Assembly (NCBI GenBank): GCA_937989585.1
Contig: CALKRW010000031.1
Coordinates: 1 to 64,000, forward strand
Length of the DNA: 64,000 nucleotides
Direction of reading: 5' to 3'
Origin: an uncultured Porphyromonadaceae bacterium
Lineage (GTDB): Bacteria > Bacteroidota > Bacteroidia > Bacteroidales > Muribaculaceae
Each line of letters opens with the position of its first letter. Position 1 is the stretch's first letter. Below, piece by piece: positions 25,464 through 33,863 of this stretch. The notes beneath the pieces are model-generated. The model did no database searches. It saw only the letters and a list, made by a program, of their open reading frames with translations, and was not told the origin of the DNA. Position numbers and translations under genes: made by a program.

Positions 25464-26896
25464 CGTTTCAAAATAATAGATTTAATTTCTAGATACTCAG
25501 GCAACTTTGTAGCCTCTAAAATAGCAATAGCCCAACCAAGTCCAAAGAGAATCTGAATTGGTAATATAGCATATGGTGAAAGATTGACAAAACTTAACCC
25601 ATAGACAGGTAATGCAATAGCTACCGCTACACCGAATAATGGTAATACATCCCTAATCTGATCCATAATACCATAGTTTAACAGAGGCTTTGAATAATAT
25701 GCGTTGATATAATAAGCGACGAGTCCGATAAAAATATCAGCTCCTAACATCCAATAGATATTAAAAAAAATACCTAACAATATAGGGATTATATGTAATA
25801 ATGTTTTATATATCTTGATTAACAAGGTCAAATCACTTCGTCCCAAAACTTGTATGGCATTTAAATTTAGTGAATGTAGAGGATATAACATAGCTGTAAA
25901 ACAAATTAACTGTAAGTAATTTGCGCATTCGACCCATTCCTCTCCAAGGAGTACCATAATCATAGGTCGAGCCACAGCTGCAAGACACATCATTAGGATA
26001 AAAGTGGGTAAACATGTAACCTTTATCACTCTACGATATGCATTTTTCAATCGTACAAGATCATCTTGAATAGTGCTTAAAACTGGATAACTAACCCTCT
26101 GAACAATAGTTGTGATATTACCTGAAAATACATCTGAAAAACTTTTTGCACGAGAATATTTACCCAACGTTGTAGGGGAATAAATCTTGCCAACCACTAT
26201 ATTAGTGGCCTCTCTAGAAATTGAATCAAGAATTCCGCTAACTAACAACTTCCAACCAAAGGTCCAAAGTTCCTTAAAACTTTCGATAGAAAACCGCAAT
26301 AAAGGAGTCCATCGATTAAAAAACCACAACAAGATGGTATTTAAAGATGATTGTGTAAGATACTGTGCAACGAGAGCCCAAACGCCAAAACTATAATAAG
26401 CTAACGCAATGCCTACCACTCCGCTTGATAGAGATGCTGTCAAAGAAATTTTCGTTTGACTCTTAAAATCAATCGATTTTGTTAATTTTGCTTTTTGAAC
26501 AATTCCAAGAGCGTTAATTAATACCGATATTGACATTACTCTAGAAAGTGCAACTAGTTCACTCTTCTCAAAGAAATGAGCAATAGCCGGTGCTCCACAA
26601 TAAAGAATTCCGCCCAACAAAATACTTATAGAGATGTTGATATAGAATACGGTACAATAATCAACCTCTGTAGCATTATTTTTTCTAATAATTGCATTTG
26701 TGAAGCCTCCATCAACAATCATATTAAAAAAATTGATGAATATGGTCACAATTCCGATCAAGCCATAATCTGTTGGTCCTAACAATCGTGCAAGTATTAT
26801 ACCAATTATAAAGCTTATTCCATATCGAGCTATTGCTTCTATTGCGCTCCATATGGTACCTTTGACTGTTTTGTGTTTTAATGATTCTTCAGCCAT
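25460..26896 (-). CDS. wzx: Wzx-type polysaccharide flippase
   Basis: A 478-residue MOP-superfamily transporter with twelve to fourteen hydrophobic helices. The N-terminus LKHKTVKGTIWSAIEAIARYGISF and ILARLLGPTDYGLIGIVTIF are standard for lipopolysaccharide/colanic-acid-type exporters (WzxC-like branch), with GGFTNAIIRKNNATEVDYCTVF after them. It flips the undecaprenyl-linked repeat across the inner membrane. A 174-bp gap with a 10-bp hairpin separates it from the kinase gene upstream; downstream it overlaps wzy by 4 bp. Confidence 0.93.
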   Translation of the reverse strand: MAEESLKHKTVKGTIWSAIEAIARYGISFIIGIILARLLGPTDYGLIGIVTIFINFFNMIVDGGFTNAIIRKNNATEVDYCTVFYINISISILLGGILYCGAPAIAHFFEKSELVALSRVMSISVLINALGIVQKAKLTKSIDFKSQTKISLTASLSSGVVGIALAYYSFGVWALVAQYLTQSSLNTILLWFFNRWTPLLRFSIESFKELWTFGWKLLVSGILDSISREATNIVVGKIYSPTTLGKYSRAKSFSDVFSGNITTIVQRVSYPVLSTIQDDLVRLKNAYRRVIKVTCLPTFILMMCLAAVARPMIMVLLGEEWVECANYLQLICFTAMLYPLHSLNLNAIQVLGRSDLTLLIKIYKTLLHIIPILLGIFFNIYWMLGADIFIGLVAYYINAYYSKPLLNYGIMDQIRDVLPLFGVAVAIALPVYGLSFVNLSPYAILPIQILFGLGWAIAILEATKLPEYLEIKSIILKR

Positions 26897-26992
26897 TATA
26901 CTTTATCTATTTGTTTTCACAATCAAATAGAAGATCTAGTATACAAGGAAAAGAAGTGAGTATTGCAATCGAGTTTGAATCCATTGGTTGGT

Positions 26993-27020
26993 TTCAGTTA
27001 ATAGGTTTAAATTAACTGAA
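26993..27020. terminator. Hairpin between the kinase and flippase genes
   Basis: Perfect 10-base arms (26993-27002 TTCAGTTAAT and 27011-27020 ATTAACTGAA) around an 8-base loop in the 174-bp gap. It is AT-rich and lacks a U-tract, so it is a weak terminator at best; an RNA stability or pausing element inside the long operon is as likely. Confidence 0.3.
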
Positions 27021-27070
27021 CTACGACTCTACTTTGTGGGCAACGTGTAATGTGATTGCATGCTGGATTG

Positions 27071-28108
27071 TTATCTTTTCACCCTACCGCAACTGTCACC
27101 GTTCATCAAACGATATACATCATCAACACACACTAGGTTGTAGTCACCTTTAATCGTATGTTTTAAACAAGATGCAGCAACCGCAAAATCCAACGTTTTT
27201 TGGTCATCTCCATTAAAAGATAAAAGACCATATATGAGAGCACCCATGAATGAATCGCCACCACCAACACGGTCCACTATATCTGTAATATCATAACGAC
27301 GCGATTGGTAAAGTTGCTTGCCATCATATAAAACGCCGCCCCAAGTATTGTGGTTAGCATTGATAGTTCCTCGTAGAGTTATAACCATCTTCTTACAACG
27401 AGGGAACTTCATCATCATCTGATGACAGACAGAAATAAAAGAGCTCTGATCTATATTGCCTTCGGTTTTAGATGCATCAAATTCTTGTGGCTTAATGCCA
27501 AATACTTTCTCACAATCTTCCTCATTGCCAAGGATGATGTCGCATTTATCTACCATTTCGGGTAACACATCGGTAGCCGCTTTGCCATAATTCCAGAGAT
27601 TATCACGATAGTTTATATCACAAGATACAGTTATACCAAGGTCGTTGGCAGTTTTGATAGCCATGAAACATTCTCGAGCAGCATTCTCTGATATTGCCGG
27701 AGTTATACCTGTCCAATGAAACCAATCGGCATTCTTGAGGATTTCTTTCCAATTGATAGAACCCTCATCAACAGTAGCAATCGAACTGTCTTCTCGGTCG
27801 TAATAGACTTTTGAAGGACGAGCATTGCTTCCCGTCTCAAGATAAAGGATGCCCATTCTTTTCCCCGATCTCTGAATATGTTCAACACCCACCTTATATC
27901 CACGAAGTTCCATAATACAGCGTTCGGCGATAGGATTGTCAGGCAGGCAAGTGATGTAATCCGTTTCTATACCATAATTAGCAAGCGAGACAGCTACATT
28001 GGCTTCTGCGCCAGCGTATGACACATCTAAAGTATTTGATTGTACGAGTTTAAGATAGTCAGGTGCACCAAGTCGCACCATAATTTCTCCAAATGTAACT
28101 ACTTTCAT
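27071..28108 (-). CDS. PfkB-family sugar kinase, KdgK-like
   Basis: A 345-residue ribokinase-fold enzyme. VVTFGEIMVRLGAPDYLKL and YAGAEANVAVSLANYG are typical of 2-keto-3-deoxygluconate kinases, with DIVDRVGGGDSFMGALIYG as the PfkB anion-hole and catalytic Asp motif near residues 275-295. KdgK usually serves uronate catabolism; here it lies inside the capsule operon 61 bp after a CMP-sugar synthetase gene that directly follows an aldolase gene. A role in making or recycling a keto-deoxy acid for the capsule is inferred. It could also be stray cargo from a catabolic operon. Confidence 0.85.
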   Translation of the reverse strand: MKVVTFGEIMVRLGAPDYLKLVQSNTLDVSYAGAEANVAVSLANYGIETDYITCLPDNPIAERCIMELRGYKVGVEHIQRSGKRMGILYLETGSNARPSKVYYDREDSSIATVDEGSINWKEILKNADWFHWTGITPAISENAARECFMAIKTANDLGITVSCDINYRDNLWNYGKAATDVLPEMVDKCDIILGNEEDCEKVFGIKPQEFDASKTEGNIDQSSFISVCHQMMMKFPRCKKMVITLRGTINANHNTWGGVLYDGKQLYQSRRYDITDIVDRVGGGDSFMGALIYGLLSFNGDDQKTLDFAVAASCLKHTIKGDYNLVCVDDVYRLMNGDSCGRVKR

Positions 28109-28169
28109 TATATCGTTATATTAATTAGGTTTGAGATACACTAATTACTCATATAACATGACAAAATCC

Positions 28170-28868
28170 TTAAGAGTGATTTCCATAAAGATTCTTATAC
28201 ATTATTTCTGCTATGGTAAAATCATCCGGCCAATCAATATCAAATGAATGAAGTTCGTCCATGATGTGAAGGAGAGGATGCTGACCGATGCGATTTTTTT
28301 GCTCGGTATAAATCTCTCGCTTTGCGAGGAATATCGAATGATTAATCTCATACAAAGGTTCCAAGTCCTGAGTTCTTGGCCAAGGAATATCCGTTGTATT
28401 ATTAACCAAAACTCCCTCTTTATTTAGAAGGAAGTTCTTCAATTCTGTTACCCCGACCAAAGAATCATATCCTTCTTTAAGCTTTGAGAGATACAGTTCA
28501 ATGCCTTTATCGTATTGCTCCGCTCCTGCCAACGGAGTGGTGACATGTCCCCAAAGAATGTGATCGGCATCCGTTATTGATGGGACATAGCAAATTAGGT
28601 CCTGCAGATTTGTACTGCTAAGACAAAGTTCTTCCGGGCGAGGAATAATACGCATGCGGCTATCATGAGTATAGTGTTCTGCAACATCAATGCTCCGCTC
28701 GTCATTTGAGGAAAACAATATCTCGTCAATATATTTTGTGGCAAGTAATTGCTTTATTTTGTTTTCCACAAGACCTCCCGCAAAACCTGCAAAAGGACGG
28801 GTGTTTTTATCCTTTACTCTCTCACTGCCCTTTCGAGTCGGTAAGAAAAAGGCAATTTTATCTGACAT
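28170..28868 (-). CDS. CMP-sugar synthetase (acylneuraminate cytidylyltransferase family)
   Basis: A 232-residue nucleotidyltransferase. The N-terminus FFLPTRKGSERVKDKNTRPF is the CTP-binding loop (family: P-A/T-R-x-G-S-x-x-x-x-x-K-N), and WGHVTTPLAGAEQYDKGIE contains the conserved T-x-P turn. SFDIDWPDDFTIAE near the end carries the paired Asp residues that bind metal. It activates a 2-keto acid sugar as its CMP derivative. The sugar is probably not ordinary sialic acid, since no neuB, neuC or pseudaminic/legionaminic genes are present. It follows the aldolase gene by 2 bp, suggesting that the aldolase makes its substrate. Confidence 0.88.
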   Translation of the reverse strand: MSDKIAFFLPTRKGSERVKDKNTRPFAGFAGGLVENKIKQLLATKYIDEILFSSNDERSIDVAEHYTHDSRMRIIPRPEELCLSSTNLQDLICYVPSITDADHILWGHVTTPLAGAEQYDKGIELYLSKLKEGYDSLVGVTELKNFLLNKEGVLVNNTTDIPWPRTQDLEPLYEINHSIFLAKREIYTEQKNRIGQHPLLHIMDELHSFDIDWPDDFTIAEIMYKNLYGNHS

Positions 28869-28870
28869 AA

Positions 28871-30397
28871 TTAAATAAACTGGTAAATGGATTCAATGTC
28901 TAAAGACTTGTACAATGAGGGAGTCAGGGACTTTAGCATAATATTCTGGGTCTTTTTGAAAGTTTCAAAAAGTATTTTATTTTCATTGGTTAACTCCATT
29001 TCCTTTTCGGATAGGATTTCTCCTTTATAGCCATCGTACCCAATTATATTTACCTCCTCTGTTCCCATTTCAATAGCCGTCTGCAAAGCAAGTGCTGTAC
29101 AGGAATCTGAATATTCCGTAGTAAATGATATCTCATTTAATTCATAAGTTAATTTTTCCGCGAAATTAGGAACCTCCGTACCCATCAGTCTGGGATAAGG
29201 AGCCAACAGACATGTTCCGTTAAACTCATCTTCGTGAAGATGTGCACAAAGACGTTTGGCCTCATTTCCTACTAGACAATAATACTTTGGATTTGACAAG
29301 GTATTATAAATAGCGGCGTATCTGGCAGTCACAAAGATGACCGGCATCTCAGGATGAAGAGACAAGAACTGCTTAACCGCATCCTGATGCTCTACACATG
29401 AATTCCCTCCGCCAATAATCATTACTTTATCATAATGATTAAATTTGATGAGCGGATATCTTGCATTGTCTTTTTTGTTGTTTTTTCGATTATCCAAAGC
29501 CCTGACAATACTGTTAAAACTGTATGTTCGGTTGGTGACCCACTCCATTACTTCTTTCTGAGGTATTGAATTGGCTCCCGACAACATATAAGGCAGATTT
29601 GTGCCCCATTTATACTGTTCGTATAACGGATAAAAGGCGGATACAATCTCTTCAAGCACATTAAAATCGACATCCAGACCTTGCTTGTTTAAGTAAGTAA
29701 GCAATAACTCCATATTAAGATTGCCGGCACCGCGGCCCATGCCAAGAATGGTGGCGTCTACATAATCAATCCCAAGCTCAATGGCAGTCAGGGTATTGAT
29801 TAATCCAAGCTGCAGGTTGTTGTGTCCATGAAAACCTATAGGTACTGTTGTGTTGGCTTTTACCGTTTTAAACAATTTCTTCACTTCATCAGGTGTCACT
29901 CCGCCAAAAGAATCTACCATGCAAAACAAGTCTACAACATTGTCAAGCTGATTCAATTTATCAAGGAATCCCTCATATTCATTCCATTTTGACATGTACA
30001 TTGTATTGAACCCGACTTCAAAGCCCATGGATTTAATCTCCTTTGCAAGAACGAGGGCTCTGTCAAAATTCTTTGGGTCAATGGCAATACGGATCATATC
30101 CACCAGTCCCTTAATGGGTTTCAACAAGGATTCCAGATCGCTTGGCCGAGTGTTTTTCTCATTGAGCATCACTGCAATCTTTTTTGTACACATTTTTCTT
30201 ATGTGCTGCAATGATGCAACCGGCGAATAACCAAATTCCCCAAGATATTCCTTCGAAGCATTATTACGATAACCGACTTCCAAGTAGTCAATAGGAAGTT
30301 TATTCATCCCATGAATGTATGAGTCAACTACATCTCTCGGAAAATCCCAAAGAGTATAGTATCCTCCGTCGCGAAGGGTGCAATCTAATATTTTCAT
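28871..30397 (-). CDS. HMGL-type aldolase fused to an MptE-like C-terminal domain
   Basis: A 508-residue protein with two parts. Residues 1 to about 270 form a TIM-barrel of the HMG-CoA lyase / 4-hydroxy-2-oxovalerate aldolase group: LDCTLRDGG at 4-12, GFHGHNN with His190 and His192 as metal ligands, and GMGRGAGN. After a linker (NRKNNKKDNARYP) a second domain reads VMIIGGGNSCVEHQDAVKQF, VIFVTARYAAIYN and NIIGYDGYKGE, resembling the MptE/DUF115 fold. The pyruvate-type aldolase plus CMP-transferase pairing suggests synthesis of a keto-deoxy acid sugar; the second domain's job is unknown. Product and substrates cannot be read from sequence. Confidence 0.8.
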   Translation of the reverse strand: MKILDCTLRDGGYYTLWDFPRDVVDSYIHGMNKLPIDYLEVGYRNNASKEYLGEFGYSPVASLQHIRKMCTKKIAVMLNEKNTRPSDLESLLKPIKGLVDMIRIAIDPKNFDRALVLAKEIKSMGFEVGFNTMYMSKWNEYEGFLDKLNQLDNVVDLFCMVDSFGGVTPDEVKKLFKTVKANTTVPIGFHGHNNLQLGLINTLTAIELGIDYVDATILGMGRGAGNLNMELLLTYLNKQGLDVDFNVLEEIVSAFYPLYEQYKWGTNLPYMLSGANSIPQKEVMEWVTNRTYSFNSIVRALDNRKNNKKDNARYPLIKFNHYDKVMIIGGGNSCVEHQDAVKQFLSLHPEMPVIFVTARYAAIYNTLSNPKYYCLVGNEAKRLCAHLHEDEFNGTCLLAPYPRLMGTEVPNFAEKLTYELNEISFTTEYSDSCTALALQTAIEMGTEEVNIIGYDGYKGEILSEKEMELTNENKILFETFKKTQNIMLKSLTPSLYKSLDIESIYQFI

Positions 30398-30539
30398 AAA
30401 TTTTATTGAATTAAATAATCCATACGAATGTGTCTCTTAGTAGAGAGCGAACTTAGGTTTTGGATGTATTTTTGTATTATCTCGTAAGTTGGATTATAGA
30501 TCTATCAGACATCGTAAGGTGTTAAGCCTGAATGTAAAA

Positions 30540-30840
30540 TAGCATCATTTAGATATTTCTAAAATTCTAATTTTATTCGGCTGAGTCTTTGGGTTGTTCT
30601 GAATTTTTTCAGCTGGAATCTTTCCAACGGGAATCTTTTTCGCCATATTCTCAAATTGTATAGCCTGGGTATATGCGTTTGCCATTTGAGAGCGAGATAA
30701 TAATCTCTTTGGATTTTATAGCATCGATTCGGTTACCGCCGGGAAGTTTTGTGACGGGGAGTAGGTCCTATTATTATTCGGAAATTTTCGGTACTCTCAT
30801 CAACGTCTATTAACCAATAGTCGTTGCCTTGGACAAGTAT
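30540..30840 (-). pseudogene. Decayed coding sequence, unidentified
   Basis: The 520-bp gap between 30398 and 30917 has no intact gene but short coding-like pieces in different frames on the minus strand. One reads LVQGNDYWLIDVDESTENF then IIIGPTP; the next, shifted, reads VTKLPGGNRIDAIKSKEIII then LSNGKR; a third reads MANAYTQAIQFENMAKKIPV through to ILEISK before a TAA. Coherent residues broken by frame changes suggest an old gene. I do not recognise the family. Nothing is seen in 30420-30540. Confidence 0.4.
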
Positions 30841-30863
30841 TAACTATTGGAATTAAAGACGTT
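30802..30863. repeat. Imperfect 20-21-bp inverted repeat
   Basis: The arms at 30802-30821 and 30843-30863 differ by one inserted base and one substitution and flank a 21-base loop. The inner parts CCAATAGT and ACTATTGG pair perfectly. It lies 55 bp downstream of the acyltransferase gene on the minus strand, and may form a long hairpin (terminator, pause site or old recombination site). It overlaps the decayed coding sequence. Confidence 0.5.
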
Positions 30864-30917
30864 GTTTGTATACTTTCACACAATTATTTTCAAAACTCTT
30901 TGCATAATCAGTAAATG

Positions 30918-31679
30918 CTATTCAGATTTCTGATAACGTATTATTTTTGCAGGCACCCCAACGGCAACAGCATAATCTGGCACATCTTTGGTGACGACAG
31001 CTCCAGCTCCTATTCGGGCATGGCGTCCTATGTAATGACATGTCGGCATGATAATCGCACGAGATCCAACTAATGCTCCATCTTCAATTCGCAGTTCAGT
31101 TGCAACTACTTTATCAGATGCCTCATGGTAGTCTGAATGAAATGGATGATAATGAGTTTCTATTATCACACCGTTTGTAATGGTTACGTCATTCCCAATT
31201 GAAACGTTCCCAGAATAATCTATAAAGACATGTTTGGCCAAGAGTACGTTATAACCAATGATAATACTCCCTTCAAGATAATGCTGACGGGAAATATTAA
31301 CGTCATATTCCACCATCAGACCTTTTCCGGCATTAAAACGTTTTGTATATGCTTGTCTACGAGCGTTACGTCTTGAAGCTGCTTCATATTTGATAGAGGA
31401 ATATTTAATCAAGAATTCCCTCGTCTTACGAAAATCTTCTTGCCATTTGTCCCGTCTAATTCCTGCTATACGATATTTTTCTCCGACAGCCTTACGATTG
31501 TCTTTGCTGAGATTCCAGAATTCTTCTTTCAAATATTGGTTAGACCACATTTTATAATGAAAGAAACAGTACAATATATCTAAGAAAACTCTAAGTGTAT
31601 TCTTAGACGATTGCAAATTTACGGTCTTAGAGTGTTTCCAACCGTAATGAACAATTTGCTTTAACCTAATTAAGTTCAT
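30918..31679 (-). CDS. Left-handed beta-helix acyltransferase (hexapeptide family)
   Basis: A 253-residue protein. A basic helical N-terminal section of about 110 residues precedes a hexapeptide-repeat domain: YLEGSIIIGYNVLLAKHVFI, then SIGNDVTITNGVIIETHYHP with the likely catalytic His, ALVGSRAIIMPTCHYIG and IGAGAVVTKDVPDYAVAVG-VPAK as the standard end of the fold. Such enzymes transfer acetyl or longer acyl groups from acyl-CoA or acyl-ACP to sugars. In a locus making a dTDP-4-amino sugar this may N- or O-acylate that sugar. It follows the dehydrogenase gene by 34 bp. Confidence 0.85.
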   Translation of the reverse strand: MNLIRLKQIVHYGWKHSKTVNLQSSKNTLRVFLDILYCFFHYKMWSNQYLKEEFWNLSKDNRKAVGEKYRIAGIRRDKWQEDFRKTREFLIKYSSIKYEAASRRNARRQAYTKRFNAGKGLMVEYDVNISRQHYLEGSIIIGYNVLLAKHVFIDYSGNVSIGNDVTITNGVIIETHYHPFHSDYHEASDKVVATELRIEDGALVGSRAIIMPTCHYIGRHARIGAGAVVTKDVPDYAVAVGVPAKIIRYQKSE

Positions 31680-31713
31680 ATTGTATTACCAATTCCGTAG
31701 ACTAATTTAAATG

Positions 31714-32616
31714 CTATCGGATACCCCCCCCATTTGCATTTGTTAACATTTCAAACAAACTTATTACCATTTCTTTAAGGCTGTATTCTGGCACCCAATT
31801 GAATGTAGTCATAAACTTTGTAGCATCCATGCCGATTTTTTTATCTGTGCCATTATCATTAACAGTAATATTTACTTCTGATATGGCATAATTTTTCTCC
31901 GCTACGTCTTTAACTGTTTGAGCTACCTGTTCAATGGTATAATTCTGAGAGGTGCCAAGATTATAAATTCCGGGGAAACTTTTATAATTTAATACTGCCA
32001 CAAGCGCTGTCGCCACATCACGTACATCAATAAAAGAGACGATCTGTCGTGGGGAAATAAGGTTGATAGGCGTTCCAGTAAGTGCATTTTCCACAAACAC
32101 TTTCATAAATCTGGCATTTTCAACTACGGATGCAAGCCGGATGTTGTATAATTCAATATTTGTTCCTTCAAATATCTCATTACAAAGTAGTTCTGAGGAA
32201 TATTTCCCCATAGCGTACAAATAATCAGGGTTACACTTGCCTGACTCCGTCACTAGAGGTGTATAATTGCTGCCATATACACTTTGCGATGATATATTTA
32301 TAAATTTCCTAATATGTTGTCCTTTCGCCCAATTTGCCAGATGGCATAAATATACTAAAGACTGAGCGTAATCTGCACCAATTGAAGAACGTGCAAATGC
32401 GGTATGTACGCATATATCAATATGTTGAGAATTACTAATTAACTCCTCCAACGTGAGATAAACAATCCGTTCTTTAAAATTTTGATATCTTTTCTTAAGT
32501 TTATCCGTCGTTCTGGAAACAAGAATAAGTCTATAATCTGAGTGATGTAACAAATAGATTGTCAACTCAGTAGCCACCAATCCGGTTGCGCCGGTTATAA
32601 GAATATTCATTGACAT
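31714..32616 (-). CDS. NAD(P)-dependent epimerase/dehydratase
   Basis: A 300-residue extended short-chain dehydrogenase: NILITGATGLVATELTIYLL for the cofactor, ISSQSVYGSN, and Tyr-x3-Lys in YAMGKYSSE. FIDVRDVATALVAVLNY is the usual later motif. The C-terminus ends NANGGGIR, encoded partly by a run of eight G (C on the plus strand, 31724-31731), so slippage would alter only the last residues. It overlaps the ATP-grasp gene by 10 bp. A nucleotide sugar reductase or epimerase in the amino-sugar branch is likely; its substrate is not predictable. Confidence 0.82.
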   Translation of the reverse strand: MSMNILITGATGLVATELTIYLLHHSDYRLILVSRTTDKLKKRYQNFKERIVYLTLEELISNSQHIDICVHTAFARSSIGADYAQSLVYLCHLANWAKGQHIRKFINISSQSVYGSNYTPLVTESGKCNPDYLYAMGKYSSELLCNEIFEGTNIELYNIRLASVVENARFMKVFVENALTGTPINLISPRQIVSFIDVRDVATALVAVLNYKSFPGIYNLGTSQNYTIEQVAQTVKDVAEKNYAISEVNITVNDNGTDKKIGMDATKFMTTFNWVPEYSLKEMVISLFEMLTNANGGGIR

Positions 32617-33857
32617 ATTTTCTGATATGAATAATTCTTTATTATCATTTCTTCGCCATCTTCACCAAATGCATGAATACCCTCTTTGACTTTATCCATT
32701 TTTTGAAGTAATTCTTCTTTTTCATGAGCCGTAAGAAGTATTCTGACACCTAACTGAGCAAGTTTTCCGATGATTTTATCATCTACTACTGTTCCGACAG
32801 AGTGTGAAACATGGATTGCTCTCACTCCATTAATATTCATGGTTTCATCAAGGCCTGAATAGGAGGAAATTTTACCTTCTTTGAGAAGTAGTGACACATT
32901 GGCCATGCAGCATTCTAGAGGATTAATTTTTTTGAGACTCGATGTGTCAACTTTATTCCCGACTGCATAATCAATCATTGCTTTAAGATGATTAAAACCA
33001 TACTGAGCCTCCATCAAATGATGTTCTAATGAGCCGGTGAGCCGATATCCCATTTCATAAACAATATAATCATCATCTTTTCGGAAAGTTTGGATAAATA
33101 CCATTCCTTCATTCATGCCAAGATCATTGAACATGTTTTTAATGTTATTATCTTCCTCAGAAATAAACTTTGATATTCCTATTGAAGGAAATGTATATCC
33201 CACAGGTAATTTCAGCGTGTTATTGTTCTGCTCATACATCCACCGATCACCGATACCGAGCAAATACGCTTTACCCTCATGAAGGTAATAAAATATTGTA
33301 GCCTCTTCTGATTGAATTAGTGGTTCAATAATGACACGTTTGCTTCTTGAAAAAGTAATAGACTCGGCATATTTTTCCTTGAATTCCGATATATCATGGC
33401 ATATAAAAATTCCTCTTGCGCCACTGTTGTCAACGGGTTTTACGATAAGGGGGAAAATCGTTTTCCCTTGTAAAACCTCCTCATATGTGTATTCCGGTAC
33501 TACAGGGATATTATGTTCTTCACAACATTTCTTAAAAAGATATTTATCTGTAGTGATACGTATACTCTTCTCATTAGCGTAACATGGAAGGCCAGCAACT
33601 TGACATATTTTGACATAAAAGGGTAATAATACATCTGCATAACCCATTAGGACACCGTCAATTCGTTCTTTTTGTATAAGATCAACTACACCGTTGATAT
33701 CTGTGGCACTTACCATAAAGTTCTTATCCGCCAAAACTTTACAAGGTGAATCAGAATTATAATCCGTGACATATACGTCCAAACCCATTTCTTTTGCAGC
33801 AAAAAAAATTTGTTTGGAAATGGTTGTACCACCTAATATTAATATTTTTTTCTTCAT
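32607..33857 (-). CDS. ATP-grasp ligase, copy 2
   Basis: A 416-residue ATP-grasp enzyme of the carbamoyl-phosphate-synthase-like branch. KILILGGTTISKQIFFAAKE begins the pre-ATP-grasp Rossmann part, FPLIVKPVDNSGARGIFI is the ATP-binding strand and glycine loop, and YIVYEMGYRLTGSLEHH replaces the usual metal-binding N-P-R segment. It likely activates a carboxylate (amino acid or hydroxy acid) and joins it to an amino sugar. It begins 6 bp after the divergent DegT-like gene, repeating the arrangement at 11780-13888. Confidence 0.83.
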   Translation of the reverse strand: MKKKILILGGTTISKQIFFAAKEMGLDVYVTDYNSDSPCKVLADKNFMVSATDINGVVDLIQKERIDGVLMGYADVLLPFYVKICQVAGLPCYANEKSIRITTDKYLFKKCCEEHNIPVVPEYTYEEVLQGKTIFPLIVKPVDNSGARGIFICHDISEFKEKYAESITFSRSKRVIIEPLIQSEEATIFYYLHEGKAYLLGIGDRWMYEQNNNTLKLPVGYTFPSIGISKFISEEDNNIKNMFNDLGMNEGMVFIQTFRKDDDYIVYEMGYRLTGSLEHHLMEAQYGFNHLKAMIDYAVGNKVDTSSLKKINPLECCMANVSLLLKEGKISSYSGLDETMNINGVRAIHVSHSVGTVVDDKIIGKLAQLGVRILLTAHEKEELLQKMDKVKEGIHAFGEDGEEMIIKNYSYQKICQ

Positions 33858-33863
33858 TGTGAA

